From CASQEL01 sp036655975 (GTDB taxonomy: Bacteria > Desulfobacterota > Desulfovibrionia > Desulfovibrionales > Desulfovibrionaceae), in NCBI GenBank assembly GCA_036655975.1, contig JAVVPD010000011.1, forward strand, positions 1 through 35,482: DNA of 35,482 nucleotides, read 5' to 3'. Position numbers and translations under genes: made by a program. Positions within the stretch are counted from its first letter, which is position 1; every line of letters starts with the position of its first letter. The notes below the pieces were generated by a model, which was not told the origin of the DNA, searched no databases, and was given only the letters and a program-made list of their open reading frames with translations. Positions 22,117 through 31,205 of this stretch are shown piece by piece.

Positions 22117-23154
22117 ATGGAATCGCATATCAACTTTGATTCGCAAGAAAACATCCTCCATTTACTCGACCAGCGCCTCTTACCCACCCAAGAAATTTTT
22201 GTACCCTGCCACACCAGCCGTGATGTCATCAATGCCCTACAAACCATGGTCGTGCGCGGTGCGCCCGCCATTGGGGTCACGGCGGCTTGGGGCTGTGTGC
22301 TGGCCTTGGTGGAAGTGCAGAACATGGCACATTGGCGTGAGCGTTTGGAAGCCCTGCTCGCCGACTTGACCGAGGCCCGTCCCACGGCGGTCAATTTACG
22401 CTGGGCCGTGGATAAAATGCGCTTTGAATGGCGGCAGATGGGGGATATGGACGCGGATATTCTGCTGCGCGTCTGGCGGGCTGAGGCCGCCCGTATGCAG
22501 CGTGAAGATATCGCCATCAACAAGGCTTTAGGAGCCTTTGGCGCCACATGCATCAAGGATGGCGACGGCATTATGACCCATTGTAATGCCGGGGCGCTCG
22601 CAACCGCTGGCTACGGTACCGCCTTGGGCGTTATTCGCGCCGCATGGGAAGAAGGTAAAAAAATACACGTTATTGCCAATGAAACGCGGCCCTTCTTACA
22701 GGGGGCACGTCTCACCGCCTTTGAACTCGCCAAAGAGGGCATCCCCGTCAGTGTCGCCTGCGACAATGCCTGTGGCTTGCTCATGCGTAAGGGGCTTGTG
22801 CAGTGCGTGGTGGTGGGCGCAGACCGCATTGCCGCCAACGGCGACACTGCCAATAAAATCGGCACCTATTCCGTAGCCCTGCTGGCAAAAGCCCACGCTA
22901 TTCCCTTCTATATTGCCGCGCCCCTGTCCACCATTGACCGCGACACTGACAAAGGTGCGGACATCCCCATTGAGGTGCGCCCCGAGCGTGAAGTTACCCA
23001 TATCGGGCCCACACAATTGACCCCCAACGCCGTGCCCGTGTTCAACTTTGCCTTTGATGTCACCCCTGCGGAACTTATCAGCGGAATCATCACCGAAAAA
23101 GGCATTTTGCGCGCCCCCTATACTGACAGCATTCTGAACGCTTTTGAGGCCTAG
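22117..23154 (+). CDS. mtnA: Methylthioribose-1-phosphate isomerase MtnA
   Basis: Aldose-ketose isomerase that turns 5-methylthioribose-1-phosphate into the ribulose form in methionine salvage; in some bacteria it also handles 5-deoxyribose-1-phosphate. It belongs to the eIF2B-alpha-like family. Visible motifs: VVRGAPAIGVTAAWG (46-59), THCNAGALATAGYGTALG with catalytic Cys156, ANETRPFLQGARLTAFEL (187-204) and VGADRIAANGDTANKIGTY with catalytic Asp236. Length 345 is typical. The start is ATG 22117 with AGGAG about ten bases upstream; the same frame stays open back to 21694 but that stretch overlaps the ThiS-like gene and has no family match. Other salvage genes (mtnK, mtnB) are not here. The next gene starts 4 bp downstream. 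Confidence 0.95.
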   Translation: MESHINFDSQENILHLLDQRLLPTQEIFVPCHTSRDVINALQTMVVRGAPAIGVTAAWGCVLALVEVQNMAHWRERLEALLADLTEARPTAVNLRWAVDKMRFEWRQMGDMDADILLRVWRAEAARMQREDIAINKALGAFGATCIKDGDGIMTHCNAGALATAGYGTALGVIRAAWEEGKKIHVIANETRPFLQGARLTAFELAKEGIPVSVACDNACGLLMRKGLVQCVVVGADRIAANGDTANKIGTYSVALLAKAHAIPFYIAAPLSTIDRDTDKGADIPIEVRPEREVTHIGPTQLTPNAVPVFNFAFDVTPAELISGIITEKGILRAPYTDSILNAFEA

Positions 23155-23158
23155 CACC

Positions 23159-25153
23159 ATGACGCAGCTCCGAGTAGTGGTAGGAAATACCCGCGCAAAG
23201 CCCCAAAGCCCCGACGTGGCTACCGAAACCCGCGCCCTTTGGGATCAGAGCGATGCGGCGCCCGGTGTCCAGTCCATTCCCGCCTTACTGGCGGCACGCC
23301 TGCCCGAAATCCGCCAGCAATTGATACGCTTTGTATACGATCTTGGTCGTTTGCCCGTGCACGGGCGTCAGGTGCAGGAGCGTCTCAAAGCCGGAGCCAG
23401 CCTGTCCATGTGGTGGTGCTCCCTGTTATTTGAAAAGCATCCCAAGGTTCTCCCCGCTGTCTATCCCGCCCTTAAAGCGCGGGCTCTAGAAATATATATT
23501 CAAGAACAAGGGTTTACGAGTATTATCCTTGAGGGTAACGACGAAAAACTGCACACCCTGTTGACAGATTTCTGCGCGCGCACGGGCCGCACCTTCAGCC
23601 ATGTGCCGAGCCTTGCCCCAGAGGCACCCGCCCCAAGCTCCCTGCGCGAAAAAGCCCACCGCGCCTACTACGCCCTCCCGGGCCCGTGTAAAGCACTGGG
23701 GCGTTTCCTCGTGTGGTGGTGGAAAATACGCCGCCACCTGCCGCGCACGCACAGTCCGGCCCCCTGCCCCGAAAGCCTCACCGGAACAGAAGGCTTTACC
23801 GGAGCCACTATCGCCACCTACTTCCCTAATATCGACCCAAAATTGGCCGAGCAAGGCCGCTTTCGCTCCCGCTATTGGGAATCTCTGCACGAAGCCCTGC
23901 GCGCCCTGCCCGAGCCGGAACCCACAGCCGAATTTCTGAACCGCGCGCCGCAACACTCTCCCCGCCCCCCCCGCAAAATCCATTGGCTGTTCATGCTTTT
24001 TCCCTCGCCGCAATATTCTTTTGCCGCATGCCGTGCGCTGCGCGAACGCTTTGCCGCGCACAGTGAAGCCACCGCCGACCCTTGCGCCATTGACGGAGCC
24101 AGCTTTCATTTTCTGGAAGAATTTTTGTATCCTCGGGATCTTGTCGCCGCGTGTGTGCGTTATGTGCGTCTGGCCCTGTCCAGCGCCCGCATACAGTCTG
24201 CCGTACGCGCGCAGTGCACGCTGCCCGGCTCCGCTATGAATATCTGGCCCTATCTCGGCCCTGCTTTTGCCGACTCCTTCCGAGGCTGGCGCTGTCTTGA
24301 ACGCTGCCTGCACCAGATCGCTTTTACCCGCTATGTGGCGTGGGCAGGCCCACAAGAATGGACCATCTTTCCGCTCGAAAATTGCCCGTGGGAACGCATG
24401 CTCACCCAAGCCGTGCACGAAGCTCCCCACGGTTCGCGCCCCGTCTACGGAACGCAGCATTCCACCGTGCGCCCCACGGACTTTCGGTATTTTGACGATC
24501 CCCGCACCTTCACCAGCCCCGACTGCGCCTTGTTTCAACCCGATATCGTCTGCGGTAACGGGCAAGGTGCCTGCCACGAAATGCGGGCCGCAGGGCTGCC
24601 CCCCGCGCGTATGGGCATGATTGAAGCCCTGCGCTATATGTATCTGTACCGCCCCGAAGGCCCCTGCCCCCCCCAAACCGTACAGGGCCGCCTGCTTATT
24701 GTGACCAGTTTTTTCGCTGACGAAGTGGCCGACCACATGCGGGTGCTGGCCGATGTTCACCATGCGGGTATGCTCAAAAACTGGCAAGTCACGCTCAAAG
24801 CCCACCCCTACCTTGCCGTGGACGACTATCTGCATCGGCTCATGCCCGACCATACTTTCACGCTGTCCACTGCCCCCATTGGTGACTTGCTCACCTCCGG
24901 CACCATGGTTTGGGCCTCCAATTCCACCACCGTGGCGCTGGAAGCTGCCCTGCACGGCCTGCCCGTCATGGTGCAATTGCCCGCGAATGATGTGGACTTG
25001 TGCCCCTTGCAGGGGATTGAAGGGGTGGCCCGCATCGCCAATGCCCAGCACGTGGCCGCCGCCCTCAAAGCCCCGCAGCATGCCCACCTCGCTTCCGAAT
25101 ATCTCGCCCTTGATCCCGCCCTCCCCCGCTGGCGAACCTTCTTGAAGCTCTAA
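23159..25153 (+). CDS. Putative surface-carbohydrate biosynthesis protein (glycosyltransferase-like)
   Basis: A 664-residue cytosolic protein. N-terminal part: WWCSLLFEKHPKVLPAVYPALKARALEIYIQ; C-terminal part about 500-640 has a glycosyltransferase-B-like architecture (GRLLIVTSFFADEVADHMRVLADV, WQVTLKAHPYLAVDDY, ASNSTTVALEAALHGLPVMVQLP), which recalls CDP-glycerol- or sialyl-transferase-like surface polysaccharide enzymes. The overall look fits the family annotated as surface carbohydrate biosynthesis protein seen in Leptospira and Desulfovibrio loci (from memory, not searched). The start is ATG 23159, 4 bp after mtnA, with GAGG about nine bases upstream; an in-frame TTG at 23144 lies inside mtnA. 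No other glycan genes are nearby, which is unusual for this kind of protein. A C8 tract lies at 23965-23972 and another at 24667-24674. Confidence 0.6.
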   Translation: MTQLRVVVGNTRAKPQSPDVATETRALWDQSDAAPGVQSIPALLAARLPEIRQQLIRFVYDLGRLPVHGRQVQERLKAGASLSMWWCSLLFEKHPKVLPAVYPALKARALEIYIQEQGFTSIILEGNDEKLHTLLTDFCARTGRTFSHVPSLAPEAPAPSSLREKAHRAYYALPGPCKALGRFLVWWWKIRRHLPRTHSPAPCPESLTGTEGFTGATIATYFPNIDPKLAEQGRFRSRYWESLHEALRALPEPEPTAEFLNRAPQHSPRPPRKIHWLFMLFPSPQYSFAACRALRERFAAHSEATADPCAIDGASFHFLEEFLYPRDLVAACVRYVRLALSSARIQSAVRAQCTLPGSAMNIWPYLGPAFADSFRGWRCLERCLHQIAFTRYVAWAGPQEWTIFPLENCPWERMLTQAVHEAPHGSRPVYGTQHSTVRPTDFRYFDDPRTFTSPDCALFQPDIVCGNGQGACHEMRAAGLPPARMGMIEALRYMYLYRPEGPCPPQTVQGRLLIVTSFFADEVADHMRVLADVHHAGMLKNWQVTLKAHPYLAVDDYLHRLMPDHTFTLSTAPIGDLLTSGTMVWASNSTTVALEAALHGLPVMVQLPANDVDLCPLQGIEGVARIANAQHVAAALKAPQHAHLASEYLALDPALPRWRTFLKL

Positions 25154-25193
25154 GCCCCGCCCCCCTATACTGCTTCGACAATACGGGACGAAT

Positions 25194-25222
25194 TTGATAT
25201 AGGTATTTTTTTGTTGTGTAAT
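25194..25222 (+). promoter_or_regulatory. Sigma-70 promoter of the RNase II-like gene
   Basis: TTGATA (25194-25199), a 17-nt spacer and TGTAAT (25217-25222); each hexamer is one base from consensus. The predicted start near 25229 would leave a leader of only about 13 nt before ATG 25242. Confidence 0.65.
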
Positions 25223-25241
25223 TTTTCTAAAGTGAGTACCC

Positions 25242-27359
25242 ATGGCGGACATCGTGCGCTACCCCGGCCCCGGCTGTATTGTGGAATATATGGAAGGCAA
25301 CGCCACACAGATTGCTCTGGTGACCGAAGAACAAAGCGGGCGTCTCCGTTTGCTCCTACCCAATAGACGCGAAACCCGCCTCGGCATCAATCGCCTGCTG
25401 CCGTGGTCTGGCCCCATGATTGCCGATACCCAAGGCCGTGACCTTGCCGTCAAACACTTGGAAGAGCACCGCGCCAGACGTGAGGCCGCCGCGCAGGCCA
25501 TTAATATTCTTGAAGTCTGGGAAATGGCCCAAGGCGAAATGGAGCATGCCTCCGCGCAGTGGTTTGCCGAGCTGTTCATCTCCACCCCCGATGCCGACAC
25601 CGTTGCCGCTTACGGACGCGCCCTCTTGGCCTGCAAAACGCATTTCAAATTTCATGCTCCCGATTTCGATATTTATTCTGCCGAAAGCGTCAATACCCGT
25701 CTGGCCGATCAACTGGCCCAGCAGCAGCGCGAAGCACTCAGCCTGCACGGGGGGGCCTTCTTCCACATGCTTTGGGACGTACACTGTAAAAAACGTACTT
25801 TGCCCCTGCCCGATTCCACGGAATGGCCGGCCCCAGACACCCTTGAACGCCTCAAAACACTCGTTCTAGACCGCATGGCCGACCCTGAAAGCCACGACGA
25901 CGATCTATTATGGCGCAGCCTCGTCAAAAGCCTGCCCGATGTCGCCCATTTACCCCTTAATCTCGCTGTTGCGTGGGGTCTTGTTCCCGAGCACCACAAT
26001 TTTTTGCTTGACCGTGCAGACTATGCCCCCGGTGATGACTGGGCCCAAGCCTTTGACGATGCCATTACAGACATCTGTCAGGCGGTGGAATCCGGCCCAA
26101 ACCCTGACTGCGATCTGCCTTTTATCAGCATCGACAGCAGCACTACCCGTGATGTGGACGACGCCTTTTATGTCGAAGCCCTGCCAGACGGCGGCCTGTG
26201 TCTGCATCTGGCTCTGGCCTGCCCCGCCCTGCACTGGCCCTTTGACAGCCCCTTGGATAAAGCCGTATTCCGGCGGGGAACCAGCATTTATCTGCCCGAA
26301 GCCACCCACCATATGCTGCCCGAAATTCTGGGCACAGACCTACTCTCGCTGACCGCCACCCAAAGCCGCCCAGCCCTGTGCATCGCCTGCCAGGTAGACG
26401 CCAGCGGCACCCTACTTTCCTGCACCCCCAGCCTACAGCATGTGCGTTTGGCCGCCAACCTCACCTATGAAGATTGCGAAGCTGTGCTTGTTGCCCATGC
26501 TGATAATCCCGCCACCGCCTATGCCGAGCAAATCAAAAGAGGCGAACAACTCGCCACCTTACGCCAACACGTTCGCATTGCTGCTGGGGCCGTCATCATG
26601 GATCGGCCTGACCCCAAGCTCATCCTTGAAGCACAGGGCGAAGGCCCCAATGCGCCCATCAAGGTGCGCCTCGAAGAAGTGCCCCCCACCCCGCGCGCGC
26701 AATTACTTGTTTCTGAAATGATGATCCTTGCCAGCAGCGCCTGTGCCCAATGGGCCATTAGCCACGATGTCCCTCTACTTTTTCGCACCCAAGACGTGGT
26801 TATCCCCAAAGAATACGCCGGCATCTGGACAGAACCGCACCAGATGGCCCGCATCATGCGCGCCCTGACCTCCTCCAGCCTAGACAGCCACCCCCGCCCC
26901 CACGCGGGGCTCGGTGTTCATGCCTACAGTCCCGTAACTTCGCCCCTACGGCGCTATCCCGACCTTATCAACGAAGCCCAAATTATCAGCTTTTTGCAAA
27001 CGGGAACTCCCCGCTGGGATCAAGCCGGACTCGACGCCCTGATCACCCCCTTGAACACCCGCCTCGACGCTGCGGGGCAAGTGCAGCGCTTCCGCCCCCG
27101 CTATTGGAAACTTCTGTATATCCGTCAGCAGGGCGATAAACAGTGGTGGGACGCCATTGTTACCGAAGAAAATGACAATTTTGCCACGGCCTCCCTCCCC
27201 CGAGAACAAATTTTTGTGCGCGCGCGCCGAAATCTCTTTGGCGAACGTGCCTGCCCCGGGCAGCGGATTCAGGTGCGCCTTGGTAAGGTAAACCCTTTAT
27301 ACAACGAAATTCATCTCTTGGAAGTGGCAGAAGAAGAAGGAGGAGTGACACATGGCTGA
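25242..27359 (+). CDS. RNase II/RNB-family 3'-5' exoribonuclease
   Basis: A 705-residue RNB-domain exoribonuclease that degrades RNA from the 3' end. The N-terminus has an SH3/OB-like module (PGPGCIVEYMEGNATQIALVTEE...RLRLLLPNRRETRLG) in place of the canonical cold-shock pair of E. coli RNase II/R. The RNB catalytic site is ISIDSSTTRDVDDAF, with D298, D304, D306 and D307 in the D-x5-D-x-DD pattern. Downstream are GTSIYLPEATHHMLPEILGTDLLSL and the conserved YSPVTSPLRRYPDLINEAQI (about 560-580). An S1-like C-terminal part follows (KQWWDAIVTEENDNFATASLPREQIFV; RIQVRLGKVNPLYNEIHL). The length and N-terminus resemble the RNase II-like type of cyanobacteria and deltaproteobacteria rather than RNase R. 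plsY starts inside its last codons. Confidence 0.9.
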   Translation: MADIVRYPGPGCIVEYMEGNATQIALVTEEQSGRLRLLLPNRRETRLGINRLLPWSGPMIADTQGRDLAVKHLEEHRARREAAAQAINILEVWEMAQGEMEHASAQWFAELFISTPDADTVAAYGRALLACKTHFKFHAPDFDIYSAESVNTRLADQLAQQQREALSLHGGAFFHMLWDVHCKKRTLPLPDSTEWPAPDTLERLKTLVLDRMADPESHDDDLLWRSLVKSLPDVAHLPLNLAVAWGLVPEHHNFLLDRADYAPGDDWAQAFDDAITDICQAVESGPNPDCDLPFISIDSSTTRDVDDAFYVEALPDGGLCLHLALACPALHWPFDSPLDKAVFRRGTSIYLPEATHHMLPEILGTDLLSLTATQSRPALCIACQVDASGTLLSCTPSLQHVRLAANLTYEDCEAVLVAHADNPATAYAEQIKRGEQLATLRQHVRIAAGAVIMDRPDPKLILEAQGEGPNAPIKVRLEEVPPTPRAQLLVSEMMILASSACAQWAISHDVPLLFRTQDVVIPKEYAGIWTEPHQMARIMRALTSSSLDSHPRPHAGLGVHAYSPVTSPLRRYPDLINEAQIISFLQTGTPRWDQAGLDALITPLNTRLDAAGQVQRFRPRYWKLLYIRQQGDKQWWDAIVTEENDNFATASLPREQIFVRARRNLFGERACPGQRIQVRLGKVNPLYNEIHLLEVAEEEGGVTHG

Positions 27360-27948
27360 GTTGCTGTGGATTGTCGTGACCTATGTCATCGGCTCTGTAC
27401 CCTACGGTTTGGTCTTCGGGCGGTGTTTTTGCGGGATTGACCCGCGCTTTGCGGGCAGCAACAATGTGGGCGCAACCAATGTGGCGCGCTTGTGCGGCCT
27501 GAAGTGGGGCATTGCCACGCTGGTTTGCGATATTTTGAAGGGTACCCTGCCCATGGTGGTGGCATTATGGATCAATACTGACGGCGTATTTTTGACCTTT
27601 GTGGGTATGGCTGCCGTGCTGGGGCATATTTTTTCATGTTTTATGAATTTCAAGGGGGGCAAGGCTGTGGCGACGAGCATCGGGGTGATGCTGCCAGTGG
27701 CTTTTTGCCCTTTATTGCTCGCCTGTAGTCTGTGCATGCTGGTTATCTGGCGCAGCGGTTTTGTTTCTCTGGGCTCGCTGACCTTAGTGGTGCTGCTGCC
27801 CATACTGCTTTTTATTTTTGGTCTATGGAAATATATTGTCCTTTCATTGTGCATTATGGCCTTAGTCATTTGGAAGCACAGTGCAAATATTCAACGTCTT
27901 ATCTGCCGCACGGAAAAACCTTGGCTAACACGTAAAACGGCGAAATAA
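27352..27948 (+). CDS. plsY: Acyl-phosphate:glycerol-3-phosphate acyltransferase PlsY
   Basis: Inner-membrane enzyme that transfers the acyl group from acyl-phosphate to glycerol-3-phosphate, the first step of phospholipid synthesis. The three family motifs are present: GSVPYGLVFGR (motif 1 region), AGSNNVGATNVARL and LGHIFSCFMNFKGGKAVATSIGVML (phosphate-binding). About five hydrophobic segments; 198 residues is typical. The ATG at 27352 overlaps the RNase gene by 8 nt and has an excellent AAGGAGGAG inside the 3' end of that gene, so the two are translationally linked. plsX is not in the window. thrC follows after 13 bp. Confidence 0.95.
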   Translation: MAELLWIVVTYVIGSVPYGLVFGRCFCGIDPRFAGSNNVGATNVARLCGLKWGIATLVCDILKGTLPMVVALWINTDGVFLTFVGMAAVLGHIFSCFMNFKGGKAVATSIGVMLPVAFCPLLLACSLCMLVIWRSGFVSLGSLTLVVLLPILLFIFGLWKYIVLSLCIMALVIWKHSANIQRLICRTEKPWLTRKTAK

Positions 27949-27961
27949 GGAGTTTTGAGTG

Positions 27962-29419
27962 ATGAATGTTCATGAATTTCCGCACTATCGCGGTCATATG
28001 GAATATGTATGCCTTGGCTGCGGCAAGCGTTATCCCACAGATGCGGCGGACCAATTATTGTACACCTGTCCGGTATGCGGCGGCGTTTTTTTGCTGGAAA
28101 ACACCAATTTCGACGCATTGAAAACGCATTCAGGCGCGCAATGGCAGGAAATTTTTGACCAGCGGGCTTCTTCCCGCTGTACGGCCTTGCGCGGTATTTT
28201 CCGCTATTATGAACTCATGGCCCCAGTGCTGGAAGCCGAAGATATCGTGTATCTTGGCGAAGGCATCACTCCCATTATCGAAGCGGCTCCGGCGCTGCAA
28301 CGCGGCGTGGGCATGCGCTTTGGGTATAAAAATGACGGACAAAATCCCAGTGCGTCGTTTAAAGATCGCGGCATGGCCTGCGCCTTCAGTTATTTAAAAG
28401 CCCTGACCCGCAAATTTGGCTGGGATGAAGTGCTCACCGTATGCGCGTCCACGGGTGACACCTCTGCAGCGGCAGCTTTATACGCGGCCTATGTGGGGGC
28501 CCCCCTCAAATCCGTGGTGCTTCTCCCCCACGGCAAGGTAACGCCCCAGCAACTTTCGCAGCCTTTAGGCAGCGGTGCCACCGTGCTGGAATTGCCGGGC
28601 GTTTTTGACGATTGCATGAAGGTTGTGGAATATCTCGCCGAAAAGTATCGAGTGGCCCTGCTCAATTCCAAAAATAGCTGGCGCATTCTGGGGCAGGAGT
28701 CCTACGCCTTTGAAGTGGCCCAGTGGTACGGATGGGACATGCACGGGCAATGTATTTTTATTCCCATTGGCAATGCGGGCAATGTTACGGCCATCATGGC
28801 GGGTTTTTTGAAACTGCATGCCTTAGGCATTATTACAGATCTGCCGCGTATTATCGGGGTACAGTCGCACCATGCCGATCCGATATTCCAATATTATCAC
28901 AGTCCGGCAAGCAGCCGCACCTGGCATCCGGTTACCGTGCAGCCGAGCGTAGCGCAAGCCGCCATGATCGGCAATCCGGTGTCCTTTCCGCGCGTAGCCC
29001 GCTTGGTGGATCAGTACACGGCTCTGGGGGGCGAACAGGCCTTCTGCGTACTGCAAGTGACCGAACAGGAAATCATGGATGCCATGATCCGCGCCAACCG
29101 TCACGGGCACATCACCTGCACGCAGGGCGGTGAATGTTTTGCCGCTATGGTGAAAGCGCTGGCCTCTGGGCTTATCAGTGCCGATGAACACGCCGTGCTG
29201 GACGCCACCGCCCATAGTATGAAATTTGCGGGCTTTCAGGATATGTATTTCAGCAATACCTTCCCGCCCGAATACGGAATCACGCCAGATGCCAGCCTTG
29301 CTAACAAGCCGGAACTCTTGCTTGATCCCGCCAGCAAAGCCCGCTTAAACGAGCAAGAATACACTCAAGCCGCCGCGCAAGCCGTCGTACACCGGCTGGG
29401 ACTGGTGAGCAAAAGCTAG
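27962..29419 (+). CDS. thrC: Threonine synthase with N-terminal zinc ribbon
   Basis: PLP-dependent enzyme that makes threonine from O-phosphohomoserine. It starts with a C4 metal site, C17-LG-C20 and C36-PV-C39, as in the archaeal/plant-like class of threonine synthases. The PLP lysine is K134 in NDGQNPSASFKDRGMA; VCASTGDTSAAAALYAAYVGAP and PIGNAGNVTAIMAGFLK hold the phosphate and substrate loops. Length 485. The start is ATG 27962 with AAGGAG about nine bases upstream; the GTG directly before it (27959) is possible too. It lies 13 bp after plsY and 8 bp before the 77-residue gene, in one transcript. Confidence 0.95.
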   Translation: MNVHEFPHYRGHMEYVCLGCGKRYPTDAADQLLYTCPVCGGVFLLENTNFDALKTHSGAQWQEIFDQRASSRCTALRGIFRYYELMAPVLEAEDIVYLGEGITPIIEAAPALQRGVGMRFGYKNDGQNPSASFKDRGMACAFSYLKALTRKFGWDEVLTVCASTGDTSAAAALYAAYVGAPLKSVVLLPHGKVTPQQLSQPLGSGATVLELPGVFDDCMKVVEYLAEKYRVALLNSKNSWRILGQESYAFEVAQWYGWDMHGQCIFIPIGNAGNVTAIMAGFLKLHALGIITDLPRIIGVQSHHADPIFQYYHSPASSRTWHPVTVQPSVAQAAMIGNPVSFPRVARLVDQYTALGGEQAFCVLQVTEQEIMDAMIRANRHGHITCTQGGECFAAMVKALASGLISADEHAVLDATAHSMKFAGFQDMYFSNTFPPEYGITPDASLANKPELLLDPASKARLNEQEYTQAAAQAVVHRLGLVSKS

Positions 29420-29427
29420 GGGAAAAT

Positions 29428-29661
29428 ATGAAATATTTGATTATGGAAGATTTTTCGGGGCAACCCGTGCCCTTTATCTTCCCGCGACGGGTCGATCATG
29501 CGGATATGCGCGATCAATTGCCCTACGGAACAACGCTGTCTGGGGGGATTGTAGAATTTGTGGATGGGGTGGTGCACTGCTCCGGCGGCAACGCTGAGCT
29601 CGGCATCAAAGCCTGTGACGATGATGTGGAGATTATCCGCGAGGCCCTGCGCCACCGCTAA
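29428..29661 (+). CDS. 77-residue protein between thrC and cbiA, function unknown
   Basis: A small acidic protein (MKYLIMEDFSGQPVPFIFPRRVDHADMRDQLPYGTT..., then LSGGIVEFVDGVVHCSGGNAELGIKACDDDVEIIREALRHR). No signal peptide, membrane segment or metal motif. The pattern of strands ending in a helix suggests a small alpha/beta fold. The ATG has GGGGAAAAT upstream and lies 8 bp after thrC, 5 bp before cbiA. I do not recognise the family. The tight spacing on both sides and sensible composition support a real gene, perhaps coupling or regulating thrC. Confidence 0.7.
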   Translation: MKYLIMEDFSGQPVPFIFPRRVDHADMRDQLPYGTTLSGGIVEFVDGVVHCSGGNAELGIKACDDDVEIIREALRHR

Positions 29662-29666
29662 CAGCC

Positions 29667-31205
29667 ATGCCCGCTGTCACCGCCCCCCCCGCCCCACGGG
29701 TTACCGTGCCGTGCCCCCCTGCCCTGATGGTGGGGGGGATGTGCAGTGGCTGTGGCAAAACCACGCTAACACTGGCCCTGCTGGCTGCCTTGCGCGCGCG
29801 CCATATGGTGGTGCAGGCCTGCAAGGCGGGGCCTGATTTCATTGATCCTGCCCACCATGCCGTTTTCACAGGGCGGCCTTCATATAATCTGGACGCCTGG
29901 ATGGGCGGAACGGACGGTTTGGAACGCGCCTTCGCGGCGGCAATAGACAGCCTGAACGCCAGCCCAGCCGCAAGCCCCTCCATGATCCGTGCCCCGCGCG
30001 ACATTGCCCCCCACCTGCAACGGCTGTTACTGGTAGAAGGGGTGATGGGACTGTTTGACGGAGCCGCTCCCCCCCCCCGTGCTGGCAACAATTTGGGTGA
30101 AGGTGAAGGCTCTTCGGCAACAGTGGCGCGGCTTTGCGCCTTGCCCGTGCTCTTGGTGGTAGACGTACGGGGCATGGCCCAATCCGCCGCTGCCGTCGTG
30201 CAGGGTTTTTTGCGCTACCGCCCTGATATTTCCTTTGTGGGTATTGTCTGCACCCATGTGGGCGGGCTGCGTCATCAAAGCATATTGCGCCAAGCCCTAG
30301 CCCACTGCGATGCCCCTTTACTCGGCTTGCTGCCCCGCGCGGACGCGCCGCACTTGCCTTCCCGTCATCTTGGCCTGCTCATGCCCCATGAGCTACACCT
30401 GCATGCCGCGCCCCTTGCCGCATGGCTAGAAAACCACATGGACATCGACACCCTGTTGCGCCGCCTGTGTCCCCTCAATCCCTCCCACGGGCAGCAAAAA
30501 ACCGCACGGGTCAACACGCCGGCAGTGACCACCAGCCTAACACGCGCCCCGTCTTCACCAGCCCTGCCCCGGCACAAAAAAACCCGCCCCACCATCGCCA
30601 TAGCCCACGATGCGGCCTTTTGCTTTCTCTATCCCGACTTTCCCGAAGTATTGCGCCAAGAAGGGGCCAACACGATATTTTTCTCCCCCCTGCACGATGC
30701 CGTTCTCCCCCCTTGCGCGGCCCTGTATCTTCCCGGCGGCTACCCCGAACTCCACGCCGAGCAACTCAGCGCCAATACCGCACTGCGGGCCGCCATTCTG
30801 GCCTATGCCCAAAGTGGGGGCACCATCTACGGCGAATGCGGCGGATATATGTATATGATGCACAGCATCACCACCGCTGCTGGCACTTGGCCCATGACCG
30901 CCTGCCTCCCCTTGACCTGCCGCCTCGAAACCCAACGCGCGGCCCTTGGCTATCGCCACGCGCGCCCAGCCAGCGCCGCTTTTTGGGGGGACGACACTCT
31001 GTGCGTCCGCACACACGAATACCACTACGCCCGCGTACTCCCCGGCCCTGAGCTTCCCCCCTTATGGCAAGTGAGCGACGCCGCCCTGCGCCCCCTCCCC
31101 GATGAAGGTGTCCAGCTAGGACGCCTTGCAGGTTCGTGGCTCCACCTGTATCCTCAAGGCGCGCGCCCTCTTTTAACCCGCTTCATCCAAGGACTACAGC
31201 CATGA
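29667..31205 (+). CDS. cbiA: Cobyrinate a,c-diamide synthase CbiA/CobB
   Basis: ATP- and glutamine-dependent amidase that converts cobyrinate to the a,c-diamide in vitamin B12 synthesis. N-terminal DTB-synthetase-like P-loop GGMCSGCGKTTLT (23-35, K31), then KAGPDFIDPAHH and NLDAWMGG. The C-terminal class I glutamine amidotransferase domain has LYLPGGYPELHAEQLSAN and nucleophile Cys391 in YGECGGYMYMM; the conserved HLYPQG His lies at the end. At 512 residues it is longer than the usual ~455: the extra lies in the middle linker (about 275-315, Thr/Pro-rich) and the N-terminal Pro-rich tail. A C10 homopolymer (30069-30078) and a C8 (29683-29690) lie within it. Its stop overlaps the cbiC start as ATGA. 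Confidence 0.95.
   Translation: MPAVTAPPAPRVTVPCPPALMVGGMCSGCGKTTLTLALLAALRARHMVVQACKAGPDFIDPAHHAVFTGRPSYNLDAWMGGTDGLERAFAAAIDSLNASPAASPSMIRAPRDIAPHLQRLLLVEGVMGLFDGAAPPPRAGNNLGEGEGSSATVARLCALPVLLVVDVRGMAQSAAAVVQGFLRYRPDISFVGIVCTHVGGLRHQSILRQALAHCDAPLLGLLPRADAPHLPSRHLGLLMPHELHLHAAPLAAWLENHMDIDTLLRRLCPLNPSHGQQKTARVNTPAVTTSLTRAPSSPALPRHKKTRPTIAIAHDAAFCFLYPDFPEVLRQEGANTIFFSPLHDAVLPPCAALYLPGGYPELHAEQLSANTALRAAILAYAQSGGTIYGECGGYMYMMHSITTAAGTWPMTACLPLTCRLETQRAALGYRHARPASAAFWGDDTLCVRTHEYHYARVLPGPELPPLWQVSDAALRPLPDEGVQLGRLAGSWLHLYPQGARPLLTRFIQGLQP

Noticed and set aside
23486..25252. 588-residue open frame antisense to the glycan protein
   Set aside because: Composition is Gly/His/Gln-rich as expected for the complement of a GC-rich gene; no domain seen and no ribosome site.
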